From contig NZ_FQZX01000001.1 in assembly GCF_900142175.1 (NCBI RefSeq), positions 496,001 to 560,000 on the forward strand: a stretch of 64,000 nt of DNA. The letters are read 5' to 3'. A model generated the notes under the pieces. That model was not told the DNA's origin. It saw only the letters and a list, made by a program, of their open reading frames with translations, and ran no database searches. The DNA comes from Maribacter aquivivus (GTDB lineage: Bacteria; Bacteroidota; Bacteroidia; Flavobacteriales; Flavobacteriaceae). The position numbers were made by a program, and so were the translations under genes. The number at the start of each line of letters is the position of its first letter. Positions within the stretch are counted from its first letter, which is position 1. Positions 43,646 to 51,695 of this stretch are shown piece after piece.

Positions 43646-44920
43646 CTAAAATGTATCTAAAGCCTCTGTAATGGCTTCGTAAATTTTCTGTAGTTGAACA
43701 TCTGTAATTATGTAGGGTGGCAATGTATAAATAGTATTACCTAAAGGCCGCAACAAAACCCCTCTTTCTAAAAAGAAGTTATATAGCTCATCTCGCAAAC
43801 TACCATAACGTTCCATTTTTATTTCAAGGTCTATAGCAAGAATAGCACCCATTACCCTAACTTCTTTTACCCTCTTATGATTCTGAATATTGTTGGCAAA
43901 TGAGACATGTGCATTTTCAATATAGTTTCTTCTTTCTATAATTTTTGGAGAATTTAAAAGTTCAATTCCTGCCAAAGCAGCTGCACAACCTAAAGGATGC
44001 GCGCTAAACGTATGCGCATGAAAGAAACCTTTATGCACCTCATCACTAAGAAAACGATCATAAATTTTTTGCGTACAGCTAGTAATACTTAGAGGGAACA
44101 TACCTGCCGTTAGCGCTTTACTAAGACAAATGATATCTGGTTTATTCGTTAAATTATCGGATGCAAAATTCTTACCCGTTTTACCAAAACCGGTCATTAT
44201 TTCATCTGCTACACACAGAACTTCATACTCTTGACAAAGACCGACCAAAGCATCTAACCCTTCGGCTGAATGAAATTTCATACCTGCTGCACCTTGCACT
44301 AATGGTTCAAAAACAAATGCTGCACATTTATTTTCCGCTAAAATTTGAGAAAGTCTACTTTTAACTTCTTCTATATTATCTTCTTGCGGAGTAGGTATTC
44401 GTATTACTTTTAAAAGAAAATCTTCAAACGGACCGTTGTAAGACGACAAACCAGATGCACTCATAGCCCCAAATGTATCGCCATGAAAACCATCTTCAAA
44501 AGCAATTAGGGTATCTCTTTTTTCTCCGTTATTATGAAAATACTGAAGTGACATTTTTATAGCTGCCTCAATAGCCGTAGAACCGTTATCGTTAAAGAAT
44601 AATTTTGCTTGATTATCTGGCAAAATGGCCATTAATTTTTCAGATAATTCTATTGCAGGTTCATGAGTTAGACCACTGAACATTACAAAATCTAATTTTT
44701 GCATTTGCTTGGTCATTGCAGAAGTAATATAGTCATTTGAATGACCGTACATTACGGTATACCAAGATGCAATACCGTCAATATATTCGTTTCCTTCCTC
44801 ATCAAACAATATTGCACCCTTTGCTTTGGTTATAGGTAATTGTGGTTTACCCAACTTATGTTGAGTTAAAGGATGCCATAAATATTTTTTATCGCGAGTA
44901 GATAGATTTTCCTTTTTCAT
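43646..44920 (-). CDS. bioA: Adenosylmethionine--8-amino-7-oxononanoate aminotransferase
   Basis: A 424-residue class-III aminotransferase that makes 7,8-diaminopelargonate using SAM as the amino donor. Family features: LWHPLTQHKLGKPQLP near the N-terminus (the BioA-specific WHPxTQ), DGIASWYTVMYGHSND near 49, FFNDNGSTAIEAAIKMSLQY near 107, FEDGFHGDTFGAMSASG near 141, and the PLP Lys in SKALTAGMFPLS near 270. It is the first gene of the bioA-KAS-bioB unit and starts 63 bases from a divergent glycosyltransferase gene. Confidence 0.97.
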   Translation of the reverse strand: MKKENLSTRDKKYLWHPLTQHKLGKPQLPITKAKGAILFDEEGNEYIDGIASWYTVMYGHSNDYITSAMTKQMQKLDFVMFSGLTHEPAIELSEKLMAILPDNQAKLFFNDNGSTAIEAAIKMSLQYFHNNGEKRDTLIAFEDGFHGDTFGAMSASGLSSYNGPFEDFLLKVIRIPTPQEDNIEEVKSRLSQILAENKCAAFVFEPLVQGAAGMKFHSAEGLDALVGLCQEYEVLCVADEIMTGFGKTGKNFASDNLTNKPDIICLSKALTAGMFPLSITSCTQKIYDRFLSDEVHKGFFHAHTFSAHPLGCAAALAGIELLNSPKIIERRNYIENAHVSFANNIQNHKRVKEVRVMGAILAIDLEIKMERYGSLRDELYNFFLERGVLLRPLGNTIYTLPPYIITDVQLQKIYEAITEALDTF

Positions 44921-44952
44921 AGAATTTATAATTCTTCATTTTATCTATCTTG

Positions 44953-44976
44953 CAAAGATCGGGAATTAAACCGCAA
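44953..44976 (-). promoter_or_regulatory. Candidate promoter for bioA-KAS-bioB
   Basis: Minus strand has TTG (44976-44974) and GATCTTTG (44960-44953), one mismatch from TAnnTTTG, with a 13-base spacer. A second TTG gives 16 bases. It lies 33 bases before the bioA start. I see no obvious biotin-repressor palindrome. Confidence 0.35.
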
Positions 44977-44983
44977 CAAAGAG

Positions 44984-46465
44984 ATGCCCTTAAAAAGAAA
45001 CAAAAAAGCGTTTTTAAATTTTTCCGAATTGAAGAATACAGCTGTATTCTTCCTATTCTTTTTAATCACATTTTTCATTCGTTTCCCTTTTTTCTTTAGA
45101 GATTACGTGGATCGCGATGAAAGCACTTTTATTTTGTTAGGTCAATCTTGGGCAAATGGTTTTTTACCTTACACACAGTTGTGGGATTTAAAGCCCCCAC
45201 TAACCTTTGCTTTTTTCGCAGCCATTATATCCATATTTGGCAAAAGTTTTATAGCTATTCGGCTCGCTGGTGTATTTTTAGTGGTCATTACCGCATTTTA
45301 CACCTATAAGATTGCACTTACTATGATACCTAAAAAGGCTTCTATTTTGGTTGGGGCGTTTTGCATTGTTCTATTAAGCCTTTTTGGCAGTCTACAAGGT
45401 GTAATGTCTGAACATATATGTATCGCCTTATTTGTGCCTGCAATTTACCTTTTGCAATCAAAGAAATCTAATGCCTATGTTTTCTTAGCAGGAGTTTTAA
45501 TGGGTGCCACGGTTATGGTGAAATTGAATATGGCTTTCCCTATTTTATTTATTGGCCTGTTCTTGGTTTATGAGGGTGTATTTACAAAAAAGAATAGTAG
45601 TTTTTTCTCTATTTTGTTATTTGCCACTGGTGTTATAACCGTAATTTTAGTAACTATTATACCTTACTACTTAAGCCACCAAACTTATATTTGGTGGGAA
45701 TCTGTAGTACTAGCTCCTTTAGAATATACCGGAGCAAGAAGATATTCCATTTTTAAACTCGCACCTATTTTTGTAATTACAGGACTTTTTCTTGTATATG
45801 CCTACAAAAGCAAAAAGCTAGATTTCAAAAACAGAACTGTTCAACTGCTTTTAGTCGCTATTATTGGAGTCTTATTTTCTTTTATAAAAGGCGGAAGAAT
45901 CAATGGACACTACCTTATTCAATTACACCCCATGTTACTTATTTTAGTTGGTATAGTCATCTACAACTTAATAGTGCAGTACAAGCCAAAATTACCTTTA
46001 TACGCTGCATTCATTGCTTTATTGATACCTGCTGAAAGTTATCTGGAATATGTAAATGTTGTAAAGAATAAATTTGAAAAAGGTACTTTCTTTAATGGGG
46101 AAGGTTTTTCTGCCCCGCAATATATTTTAGAACATAACTTAGATACTGAAAACATACTATTTTTTGAATATCATATAGGATATTGGAATTTAGACACCTT
46201 ACCACCTACTACAGCTTCTACGCACCCAAGTAATATTTGTAGAGACGAGCTGTTTCCTTTTTTTTATAACCCAAGAAAAAACTCAATCGAAGAACTTGAA
46301 TATATTATGGAAGAATTACAACCCAAAACGGTTGTAATACGAAAAGGCAGACGGATTTTAGACAAAAAAGAAGTTGAGGAAAACGAATATCTAGATGCCT
46401 ATTTAGCGGAACACTATAAAGTATTTGCTACAATAGATAATGCTGAAATCTTACAGCGACTATAG
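44984..46465 (+). CDS. GT-C type membrane glycosyltransferase (GT39/PMT-like)
   Basis: A 493-residue integral membrane protein with about ten helices in residues 15-355 and a soluble C-terminal domain (about 370-493). The first periplasmic loop carries the catalytic-type acidic residues in FRDYVDRDESTFILLGQSWA and DLKPPLTFAF, a layout shared by dolichyl/polyprenyl-phosphate-sugar transferases such as ArnT and PMT. It probably transfers a sugar from a lipid carrier. It is transcribed against the biotin genes on both sides and overlaps the end of bioD by 6 bases, so it interrupts the biotin cluster. Confidence 0.8.
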   Translation: MPLKRNKKAFLNFSELKNTAVFFLFFLITFFIRFPFFFRDYVDRDESTFILLGQSWANGFLPYTQLWDLKPPLTFAFFAAIISIFGKSFIAIRLAGVFLVVITAFYTYKIALTMIPKKASILVGAFCIVLLSLFGSLQGVMSEHICIALFVPAIYLLQSKKSNAYVFLAGVLMGATVMVKLNMAFPILFIGLFLVYEGVFTKKNSSFFSILLFATGVITVILVTIIPYYLSHQTYIWWESVVLAPLEYTGARRYSIFKLAPIFVITGLFLVYAYKSKKLDFKNRTVQLLLVAIIGVLFSFIKGGRINGHYLIQLHPMLLILVGIVIYNLIVQYKPKLPLYAAFIALLIPAESYLEYVNVVKNKFEKGTFFNGEGFSAPQYILEHNLDTENILFFEYHIGYWNLDTLPPTTASTHPSNICRDELFPFFYNPRKNSIEELEYIMEELQPKTVVIRKGRRILDKKEVEENEYLDAYLAEHYKVFATIDNAEILQRL

Positions 46466-47077
46466 TGTTCTTAAAATACCCTCAAATTTATTGGCATACT
46501 TTTTAATAACCTCTTTGTTAAATTCTTTTTCTTCATCTATTCTACCTATTAACGATACTCCTGTTTTATGAAGAATAATATTTTCTGTATGAGGATTTGC
46601 ATCTCCGCTAAATAATACCGAAACATCATAACCTTTATGCAACAACCATTTTATAGTCAATAGCGAATGATTGATACTACCTAAATAATTTCTAGAGACC
46701 ACTACTACTTTATAATCGGGCATGATGATGTCGAACATGGTATCTTCATCATTTAAAGGAACCAAAATACCGCCAGAACCTTCAATAATTAAATTATTAG
46801 AAGTTTCTGGTTCATTAATATGAAATCTATCAATTTCAATACCTTCAATTTCAGCCGCTGCATGCGGACTCATAGCTGCTTTTAAATTATAGCTACTAGG
46901 GTGAAATTTAGATTTCTCGTTAGATATCAATCTCTTTACCTTATCTGTATCTGTGTTATCTAAATCACCTGCTTGTACCGGTTTCCAATAATCTGCTTGT
47001 AATGCTTCGGTAAAAATTGCCGATGCAATAGTTTTACCTACCTCTGTTGAAATTCCTGTTACAAATATCTTTTGCAT
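46460..47077 (-). CDS. bioD: ATP-dependent dethiobiotin synthetase
   Basis: A 205-residue P-loop enzyme that closes the ureido ring of dethiobiotin from diaminopelargonate, CO2 and ATP. Walker A is VTGISTEVGKTIASAI near residue 6. KPVQAGDLDNTDTDKV near 32 and IIEGSGGILVPLNDED near 93 match BioD. It is slightly shorter than the usual 220-230 residues. It starts 6 bases after the DUF2007 gene, which follows bioF by 3 bases, giving a bioF-DUF2007-bioD unit. The opposing glycosyltransferase separates it from bioA. Confidence 0.95.
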   Translation of the reverse strand: MQKIFVTGISTEVGKTIASAIFTEALQADYWKPVQAGDLDNTDTDKVKRLISNEKSKFHPSSYNLKAAMSPHAAAEIEGIEIDRFHINEPETSNNLIIEGSGGILVPLNDEDTMFDIIMPDYKVVVVSRNYLGSINHSLLTIKWLLHKGYDVSVLFSGDANPHTENIILHKTGVSLIGRIDEEKEFNKEVIKKYANKFEGILRTL

Positions 47078-47083
47078 GTATTC

Positions 47084-47467
47084 TTACTTTGAGTTAGTGA
47101 TCATTCCACAATTTAGGCACTTATATTTTCTTTTTTCAAAAAAAGGAAAAAGTTTATAAAATACTCCCTTACTGTTATAATAAGGTTCAGATTTTTGAGC
47201 CTTGCAATTAGGGCAAACAATAGGTTCCCCATCATTATCTACAGCATAAGCCCTTATCTCATCATAAATGGCAATTGCCCGTTCTTTATCTTTAGAATAC
47301 ACCTGCAGTTTTACTCCGCCAATTGCATTGCTGATTAACGGATCTGAATTTAAGGTGTTTTCATCCCTAAGAAATACAGGTATACCTTCAGACTCAAGTT
47401 TGCCTTTTACAATTTGCACATCGGCTACATATTCAAAAGAAGCTAGCTGATAAAATTTATCTTCCAT
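47084..47467 (-). CDS. DUF2007 protein with C-terminal zinc ribbon
   Basis: A 127-residue cytosolic protein. Residues 1-80 are a DUF2007 (GlnB-like signal transducer) fold: FYQLASFEYVADVQIVKGKL, GIPVFLRDENTL, GGVKLQVYSKDKERAI. Residues 85-127 hold two Cys pairs, CPNC and CLNC, forming a zinc ribbon. DUF2007 proteins are thought to be PII-like signalling modules. It sits between bioF (3 bases) and bioD (6 bases), so it is co-transcribed with biotin synthesis. A regulatory role there is possible but not shown. Confidence 0.8.
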   Translation of the reverse strand: MEDKFYQLASFEYVADVQIVKGKLESEGIPVFLRDENTLNSDPLISNAIGGVKLQVYSKDKERAIAIYDEIRAYAVDNDGEPIVCPNCKAQKSEPYYNSKGVFYKLFPFFEKRKYKCLNCGMITNSK

Positions 47468-47470
47468 ATG

Positions 47471-48628
47471 TTATATAAAACTAGCTAACAATTTTACCAA
47501 TAGGCCTATTTCTTCTTTAGAATTAAAACTATGCAAACAAATTCTAAGTCGTTCTTGACCTTCAGGTACGGTGGGCGATAGAATTGCCTTAATATTGAAA
47601 CCTTTATCAATTAATTTTTTCGATACTAATTTAGCTTTTTTAGAACCAGAAATTATGCATCCTTGTATGGCGGTATCACTTGGTATAAAAAACTGTTCAA
47701 TCTTATGTAAGCCCAGCTGCTTTTTAAAATAAACTATATTTTCCGTCAAAAGAGTTTTGGGCTCCTTTCCCAATTCACCCATATATTCATGTGCAGTAAT
47801 AATAGTAGCCAAGGTATGTGGCGTTAATGCTGTGGTATAAATGAACGGTTTAGCAAAATTTATTAAATAATCTTTTAAATCATCAGAACCAAGTACCGCC
47901 GCACCATGGCAACCAAAGGCTTTACCAAATGTTACCGTTCTTGCAAAAACATCTTTCTCAAGACCTAATTCTGGTATGAGTCCTTCCCCATTACTTCCTA
48001 AAACACCAACTGCATGAGCCTCATCTACTATTAAATGATATCTATTAGATTTTGTAAATTTTGCAATTGCTTTTAAGTCGGGCGTATCACCATCCATAGA
48101 AAAAACACTTTCGGTCACTATATAAACAGCGTATTCTTCATGGTCATTTCTACTTGTATTTAGCGCTACCTTTTCCTTTAGGCTAGACAAATTGTTATGT
48201 AAAAAACTATATGCCTTAGCATTGCTCATTCGTATACCTTCTCTTATACTGGCATGTACATACTCATCATAAAATATTATATCACCTCTTTGGGGCACTG
48301 CACTAAATAGCCCCATATTGGCATCATAGCCCGAGTTAAAAACTAATGCAGCATTTGATTTATAAAACTCAACTAATAACGGCTCTAATTTTTTATAAAG
48401 TTTATGATTTCCTGATAAAAGTCGAGATCCCCCAGACCCATTTGACGCAACACTTTCTGTCAACAATAATTGAAACGTTTTGGAAAATAAAGTTTCATTA
48501 GTAGCAAAACCTAAGTAGTCATTGGACAAAAAATCTATTAGTCCGTCTAGAGAGCTTAAAGAGCGAAAGGTCTCTTCTTTTTTACGATTTTCTAATACTT
48601 TCAATAATTTTTTAGGCAGTTGGGTCAT
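47471..48628 (-). CDS. bioF: 8-amino-7-oxononanoate synthase
   Basis: A 385-residue alpha-oxoamine synthase that condenses pimeloyl-ACP or -CoA with alanine, the first committed step of biotin ring assembly. Features: LIDFLSNDYLGFA near 26, SNGSGGSRLLSGNHKLYKKL near 56, FNSGYDANMGLFSAVPQRGD near 95, DEAHAVGVLGSNGEGLIPEL near 202, and the PLP Lys in TFGKAFGCHGAAV near 233. It heads the bioF-DUF2007-bioD unit. A minus-strand TATTTTTG box lies only 5 bases before the ATG, so if used the transcript would be nearly leaderless. Confidence 0.96.
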   Translation of the reverse strand: MTQLPKKLLKVLENRKKEETFRSLSSLDGLIDFLSNDYLGFATNETLFSKTFQLLLTESVASNGSGGSRLLSGNHKLYKKLEPLLVEFYKSNAALVFNSGYDANMGLFSAVPQRGDIIFYDEYVHASIREGIRMSNAKAYSFLHNNLSSLKEKVALNTSRNDHEEYAVYIVTESVFSMDGDTPDLKAIAKFTKSNRYHLIVDEAHAVGVLGSNGEGLIPELGLEKDVFARTVTFGKAFGCHGAAVLGSDDLKDYLINFAKPFIYTTALTPHTLATIITAHEYMGELGKEPKTLLTENIVYFKKQLGLHKIEQFFIPSDTAIQGCIISGSKKAKLVSKKLIDKGFNIKAILSPTVPEGQERLRICLHSFNSKEEIGLLVKLLASFI

Positions 48629-48934
48629 ATGGCAAAAATAGCCTTTCTACGAAATGAATGGTATCTAATTAACGAATTCCTGTAATTTTTCTAACCTCTA
48701 CATCTATATTATTGAAAATAATTTAAGGTTATGTTAAAACTACTGATAAAATCATTTTATAAATCTGATTAATAGCTACTTACAAACATGAATAATCGCA
48801 ATAATTATGAAAAAAAACCACTTATTACGTGTGAAAAATAAACTTAAAGCATATTTTTGCTTCTTTTTTTAAAGAAATTTCCTACTTTGACGTTAAAGTA
48901 TTGGATTAAGTACATGTCTTTTGACAATGATTAA
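48629..48934. other. AT-rich divergent interval between bioF and the GAF/PAS gene
   Basis: These 306 bases hold no credible gene. The bioF side has a possible -7 box at 48633-48640. An inverted repeat TAACCT (48692-48697) and AGGTTA (48726-48731), 28 bases apart, could be an operator but is too short to trust. The remainder is AT-rich with A runs. Both flanking genes must start from here. Confidence 0.4.
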
Positions 48935-51211
48935 ATGAACGGGAGTAATATTTTAGATACGAATAGGTTAAAAACATTAATGTCTTATGACATTATGGAC
49001 ACGCACCCAGAGGTCATTTATGATGAAATAACATCACTTGCCGCCTCTATTTGTGATACACCTACAAGCCTAATTTCTTTGGTAGATGATAAAAGACAAT
49101 TTTTTAAATCTCACCATGGTTTAGAAATTAATGGCACACTTTTAGAAGACTCTTTTTGCAAGCATATCATTGCAGACGATGTTAATTTATTAATAGTAGA
49201 AGACACCCATAAAGATGTAAGGTTTCGTGATTATAATTTAGTAAAAAACGACCCGAATATTGGTTTTTATGCCGGTGCATCGTTAACCGCAGAAAATGGT
49301 CAACGCCTTGGTACCCTTTGTGTTCTAGACTATGAACCAAAACAACTTCAGCAAGCTCAAATTAATGGTCTACAAACACTTGCAAAACAAGTGATACAAT
49401 TGTTTGAACTTCGTAAATCTAGAAAGATTGAAGAAGATCAGAAAATAGATTTGGAACAAAAAGGTAAACTTTTAGACAACATTGTTAATGCTACCGGAAT
49501 TGGTATTTGGGAACGTAATCTTATCAATGACACTCTTACTTTAAATGAACAAGCACTTAGTATTTATGGTTTAAACAAAACAACGTTATCAGAGTTTAAA
49601 ACCGATACATGGTTCAGCCTTATTCACAAAGATGATTTAGCCGAAGTACAGAAAAAAATGTTCGATTGCTTAAGCTACCCTTCTGATGGATGTAGTGTTC
49701 AATACAGAATGTTACAAAAAGGAGGCGATTACAAATGGATACAAGATAAGGGAAAAGTACTTCAGTGGAGTGATAACAAGAAACCACAATTAATGTACGG
49801 TACCGTACAAGATATAACTGAAAAAAAGAATTACACTACAGAGCTTCAAAGAGTTAAAAATAACCAAGAAGCTATGATCAATAGCACTAAAGACTTAATG
49901 TGGTCTATTGATTTAGAATATAGGCTTATAACTGCAAATACCGCATTTCACCAACTAGTAAATAAAATTCAAGGTAGGCCTTTTAATGAAGGTGACCTGG
50001 TTTTTTCTGACCAAGTAGCAGCTCAAGTAACTGAAAAATGGAAATCTTACTATAAAAAAGCTCTTACGAGTGGTCCATTTTCAGTAAAACAAAAAATTCA
50101 AGATCCAAAAAAATTCTGGACAACTTATGGCCTTACCTCATTTGATCTTCTGTATAATAAAGAAGGTGAAAAAATTGGTATTACCTGCTTCTCTAAAGAT
50201 ATAACTTCAGAAGTATTATCTCAACAGGTACTTATAGGTGCAAAAGAAGAGTTACAGAAAATAATGGATACTTCTCTCGATATTATCTGCACCTTAGATG
50301 AAGATGGATATTTCTTAAGTATCAATAAAGCATGTAAACAAATTTGGGGCTATGAACCTAAAGACATCATAGGTACCCGATATCTAGAATTGGTTTATGA
50401 TGAAGACATTAAATTAACCGAAGATTCTGCCGAATCTGTTTTATCAGGTAAAAAGGTTGTCAATTTTGAAAATAGGTATAAGCACAAAAATGGAGCTATT
50501 GTACCTATGTTATGGTCATCTAATTGGGATAAAAAAGATCGCGTCTATTATTGCATTGCAAGAGATAATACTGAAAAGAAAAAAGCTGAATTACTATTAA
50601 AAAATAGTGAGCGACGTTACAAAACATTGGTTCAAGAAGGTAGTGATATGATCTGTATTGTAGATGAAAAGGCAATTTTCTCTTATGCTAGCCCTACTTC
50701 AACCAAAATTTTAAATATAACGCCAGAAGAATTTGTAGGCACAAATGCTTTTAATCATGTTCACCCAGATGATTATGATATAGTTTACAGCGAATTCATG
50801 AAGGTTCTTGACATACCGCAAGTAACTATTAAACCATTTCGTTTTAAGCATGGATCTGGTCACTGGATCTGGTTAGAAACCGTTATCACCAATAAACTCG
50901 ATGAACCTACCATTAATGGCATTGTTGTCAATTCTAAAGATGTTACCACTAAAGTGCTGCACTTAAACGCGATTGAAGAACAAAATGCTCAGCTTAAAAA
51001 AATTGCCTGGACACAATCTCATATCGTTAGAGCACCTGTTGCAAGATTAATGGGTTTAATTAATTTATTAACAGATGATAAAGGAAAATTAAACGTTGAA
51101 GAAAAAGAACAAGTGCTAAATTATATATTTACCTCTGCAGATGAAATAGATAATGTTATTAAAGACATCGTTGAAAATACTATCAACGTAATTGATATAG
51201 ACAAAAATTAA
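48935..51211 (+). CDS. GAF-PAS sensor with DHp domain but no histidine-kinase ATPase domain
   Basis: A 758-residue cytosolic sensor. A GAF domain (about 10-165) is followed by PAS domains at about 180-300, 300-425, 430-550 and 555-675, each with PAS-associated strands such as WIQDKGKVLQWSDNKKPQLM. The C-terminal 80 residues form a helical hairpin with WTQSHIVRAPVARLMGLINL, which aligns with the DHp box of HPK kinases (SHxLRxPL; His present). The protein ends at residue 758 with no N, G1 or G2 boxes, so it cannot phosphorylate itself. Its stop overlaps the start of a response regulator gene (TAATG). Confidence 0.85.
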   Translation: MNGSNILDTNRLKTLMSYDIMDTHPEVIYDEITSLAASICDTPTSLISLVDDKRQFFKSHHGLEINGTLLEDSFCKHIIADDVNLLIVEDTHKDVRFRDYNLVKNDPNIGFYAGASLTAENGQRLGTLCVLDYEPKQLQQAQINGLQTLAKQVIQLFELRKSRKIEEDQKIDLEQKGKLLDNIVNATGIGIWERNLINDTLTLNEQALSIYGLNKTTLSEFKTDTWFSLIHKDDLAEVQKKMFDCLSYPSDGCSVQYRMLQKGGDYKWIQDKGKVLQWSDNKKPQLMYGTVQDITEKKNYTTELQRVKNNQEAMINSTKDLMWSIDLEYRLITANTAFHQLVNKIQGRPFNEGDLVFSDQVAAQVTEKWKSYYKKALTSGPFSVKQKIQDPKKFWTTYGLTSFDLLYNKEGEKIGITCFSKDITSEVLSQQVLIGAKEELQKIMDTSLDIICTLDEDGYFLSINKACKQIWGYEPKDIIGTRYLELVYDEDIKLTEDSAESVLSGKKVVNFENRYKHKNGAIVPMLWSSNWDKKDRVYYCIARDNTEKKKAELLLKNSERRYKTLVQEGSDMICIVDEKAIFSYASPTSTKILNITPEEFVGTNAFNHVHPDDYDIVYSEFMKVLDIPQVTIKPFRFKHGSGHWIWLETVITNKLDEPTINGIVVNSKDVTTKVLHLNAIEEQNAQLKKIAWTQSHIVRAPVARLMGLINLLTDDKGKLNVEEKEQVLNYIFTSADEIDNVIKDIVENTINVIDIDKN

Positions 51212-51621
51212 TGAAGTACCAACTATTACTAATTGAAGACGATCCAATTTTTACTTTTTTACTCGAAAAAGGAATTAAACATACCGAACTAAAAGGTGAA
51301 ATTATTAGTTTTTCTAATGGAAAACCTGCTATAGAGTATTTAACAGAAGGGTATTCAGAATCTAACAACTATATCATATTTCTTGATCTTAACATGCCCG
51401 TAATGAACGGTTGGGAATTTATGGATCAATTAGAAACATTTGCAAAAACCGAAAACTGTATGGTTTTTGTCTTGACTTCTTCTGCCTATCGTAATGATAT
51501 AGAGCGCTTAAAGAAAAAACCCTTGGTGGCAGATTTCGTAACCAAACCAATTACCGAATATATATTGAATGGTATTAAAGAAACTATTGAAGATAGATTC
51601 GAAAAAAATCAGCCCATATAA
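51211..51621 (+). CDS. Single-domain response regulator
   Basis: A 136-residue CheY-like receiver with no output domain. The acidic pocket is LLIEDDPIFTFLLEKGI, the phospho-accepting Asp is in IIFLDLNMPVMNGWEF near residue 57, the switch Thr/Ser is in VLTSSAYRND, and the conserved Lys is in VTKPITEYI. It starts on the stop codon of the GAF/PAS protein, so the two are translationally coupled and probably functional partners. With no kinase domain in its partner, phosphate must come from another kinase, or the pair works as an on/off or phosphatase module. Confidence 0.92.
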   Translation: MKYQLLLIEDDPIFTFLLEKGIKHTELKGEIISFSNGKPAIEYLTEGYSESNNYIIFLDLNMPVMNGWEFMDQLETFAKTENCMVFVLTSSAYRNDIERLKKKPLVADFVTKPITEYILNGIKETIEDRFEKNQPI

Positions 51622-51695
51622 TTTACCTTCCATTTTATAAAACGAAACTGCTTACCACATGAATTAGCTTCTGTATCTTAGCTAAAAATCATCGT

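Noticed and set aside
48633..48640. -7 box for a leaderless bioF transcript
   Set aside because: The box matches the consensus but lies 5 bases before the ATG and has no -33 partner; kept as a comment, not as a feature.
48692..48731. TAACCT/AGGTTA as a biotin-repressor operator
   Set aside because: Arms of only 6 bases with a 28-base gap do not match known BirA or BioR operators.
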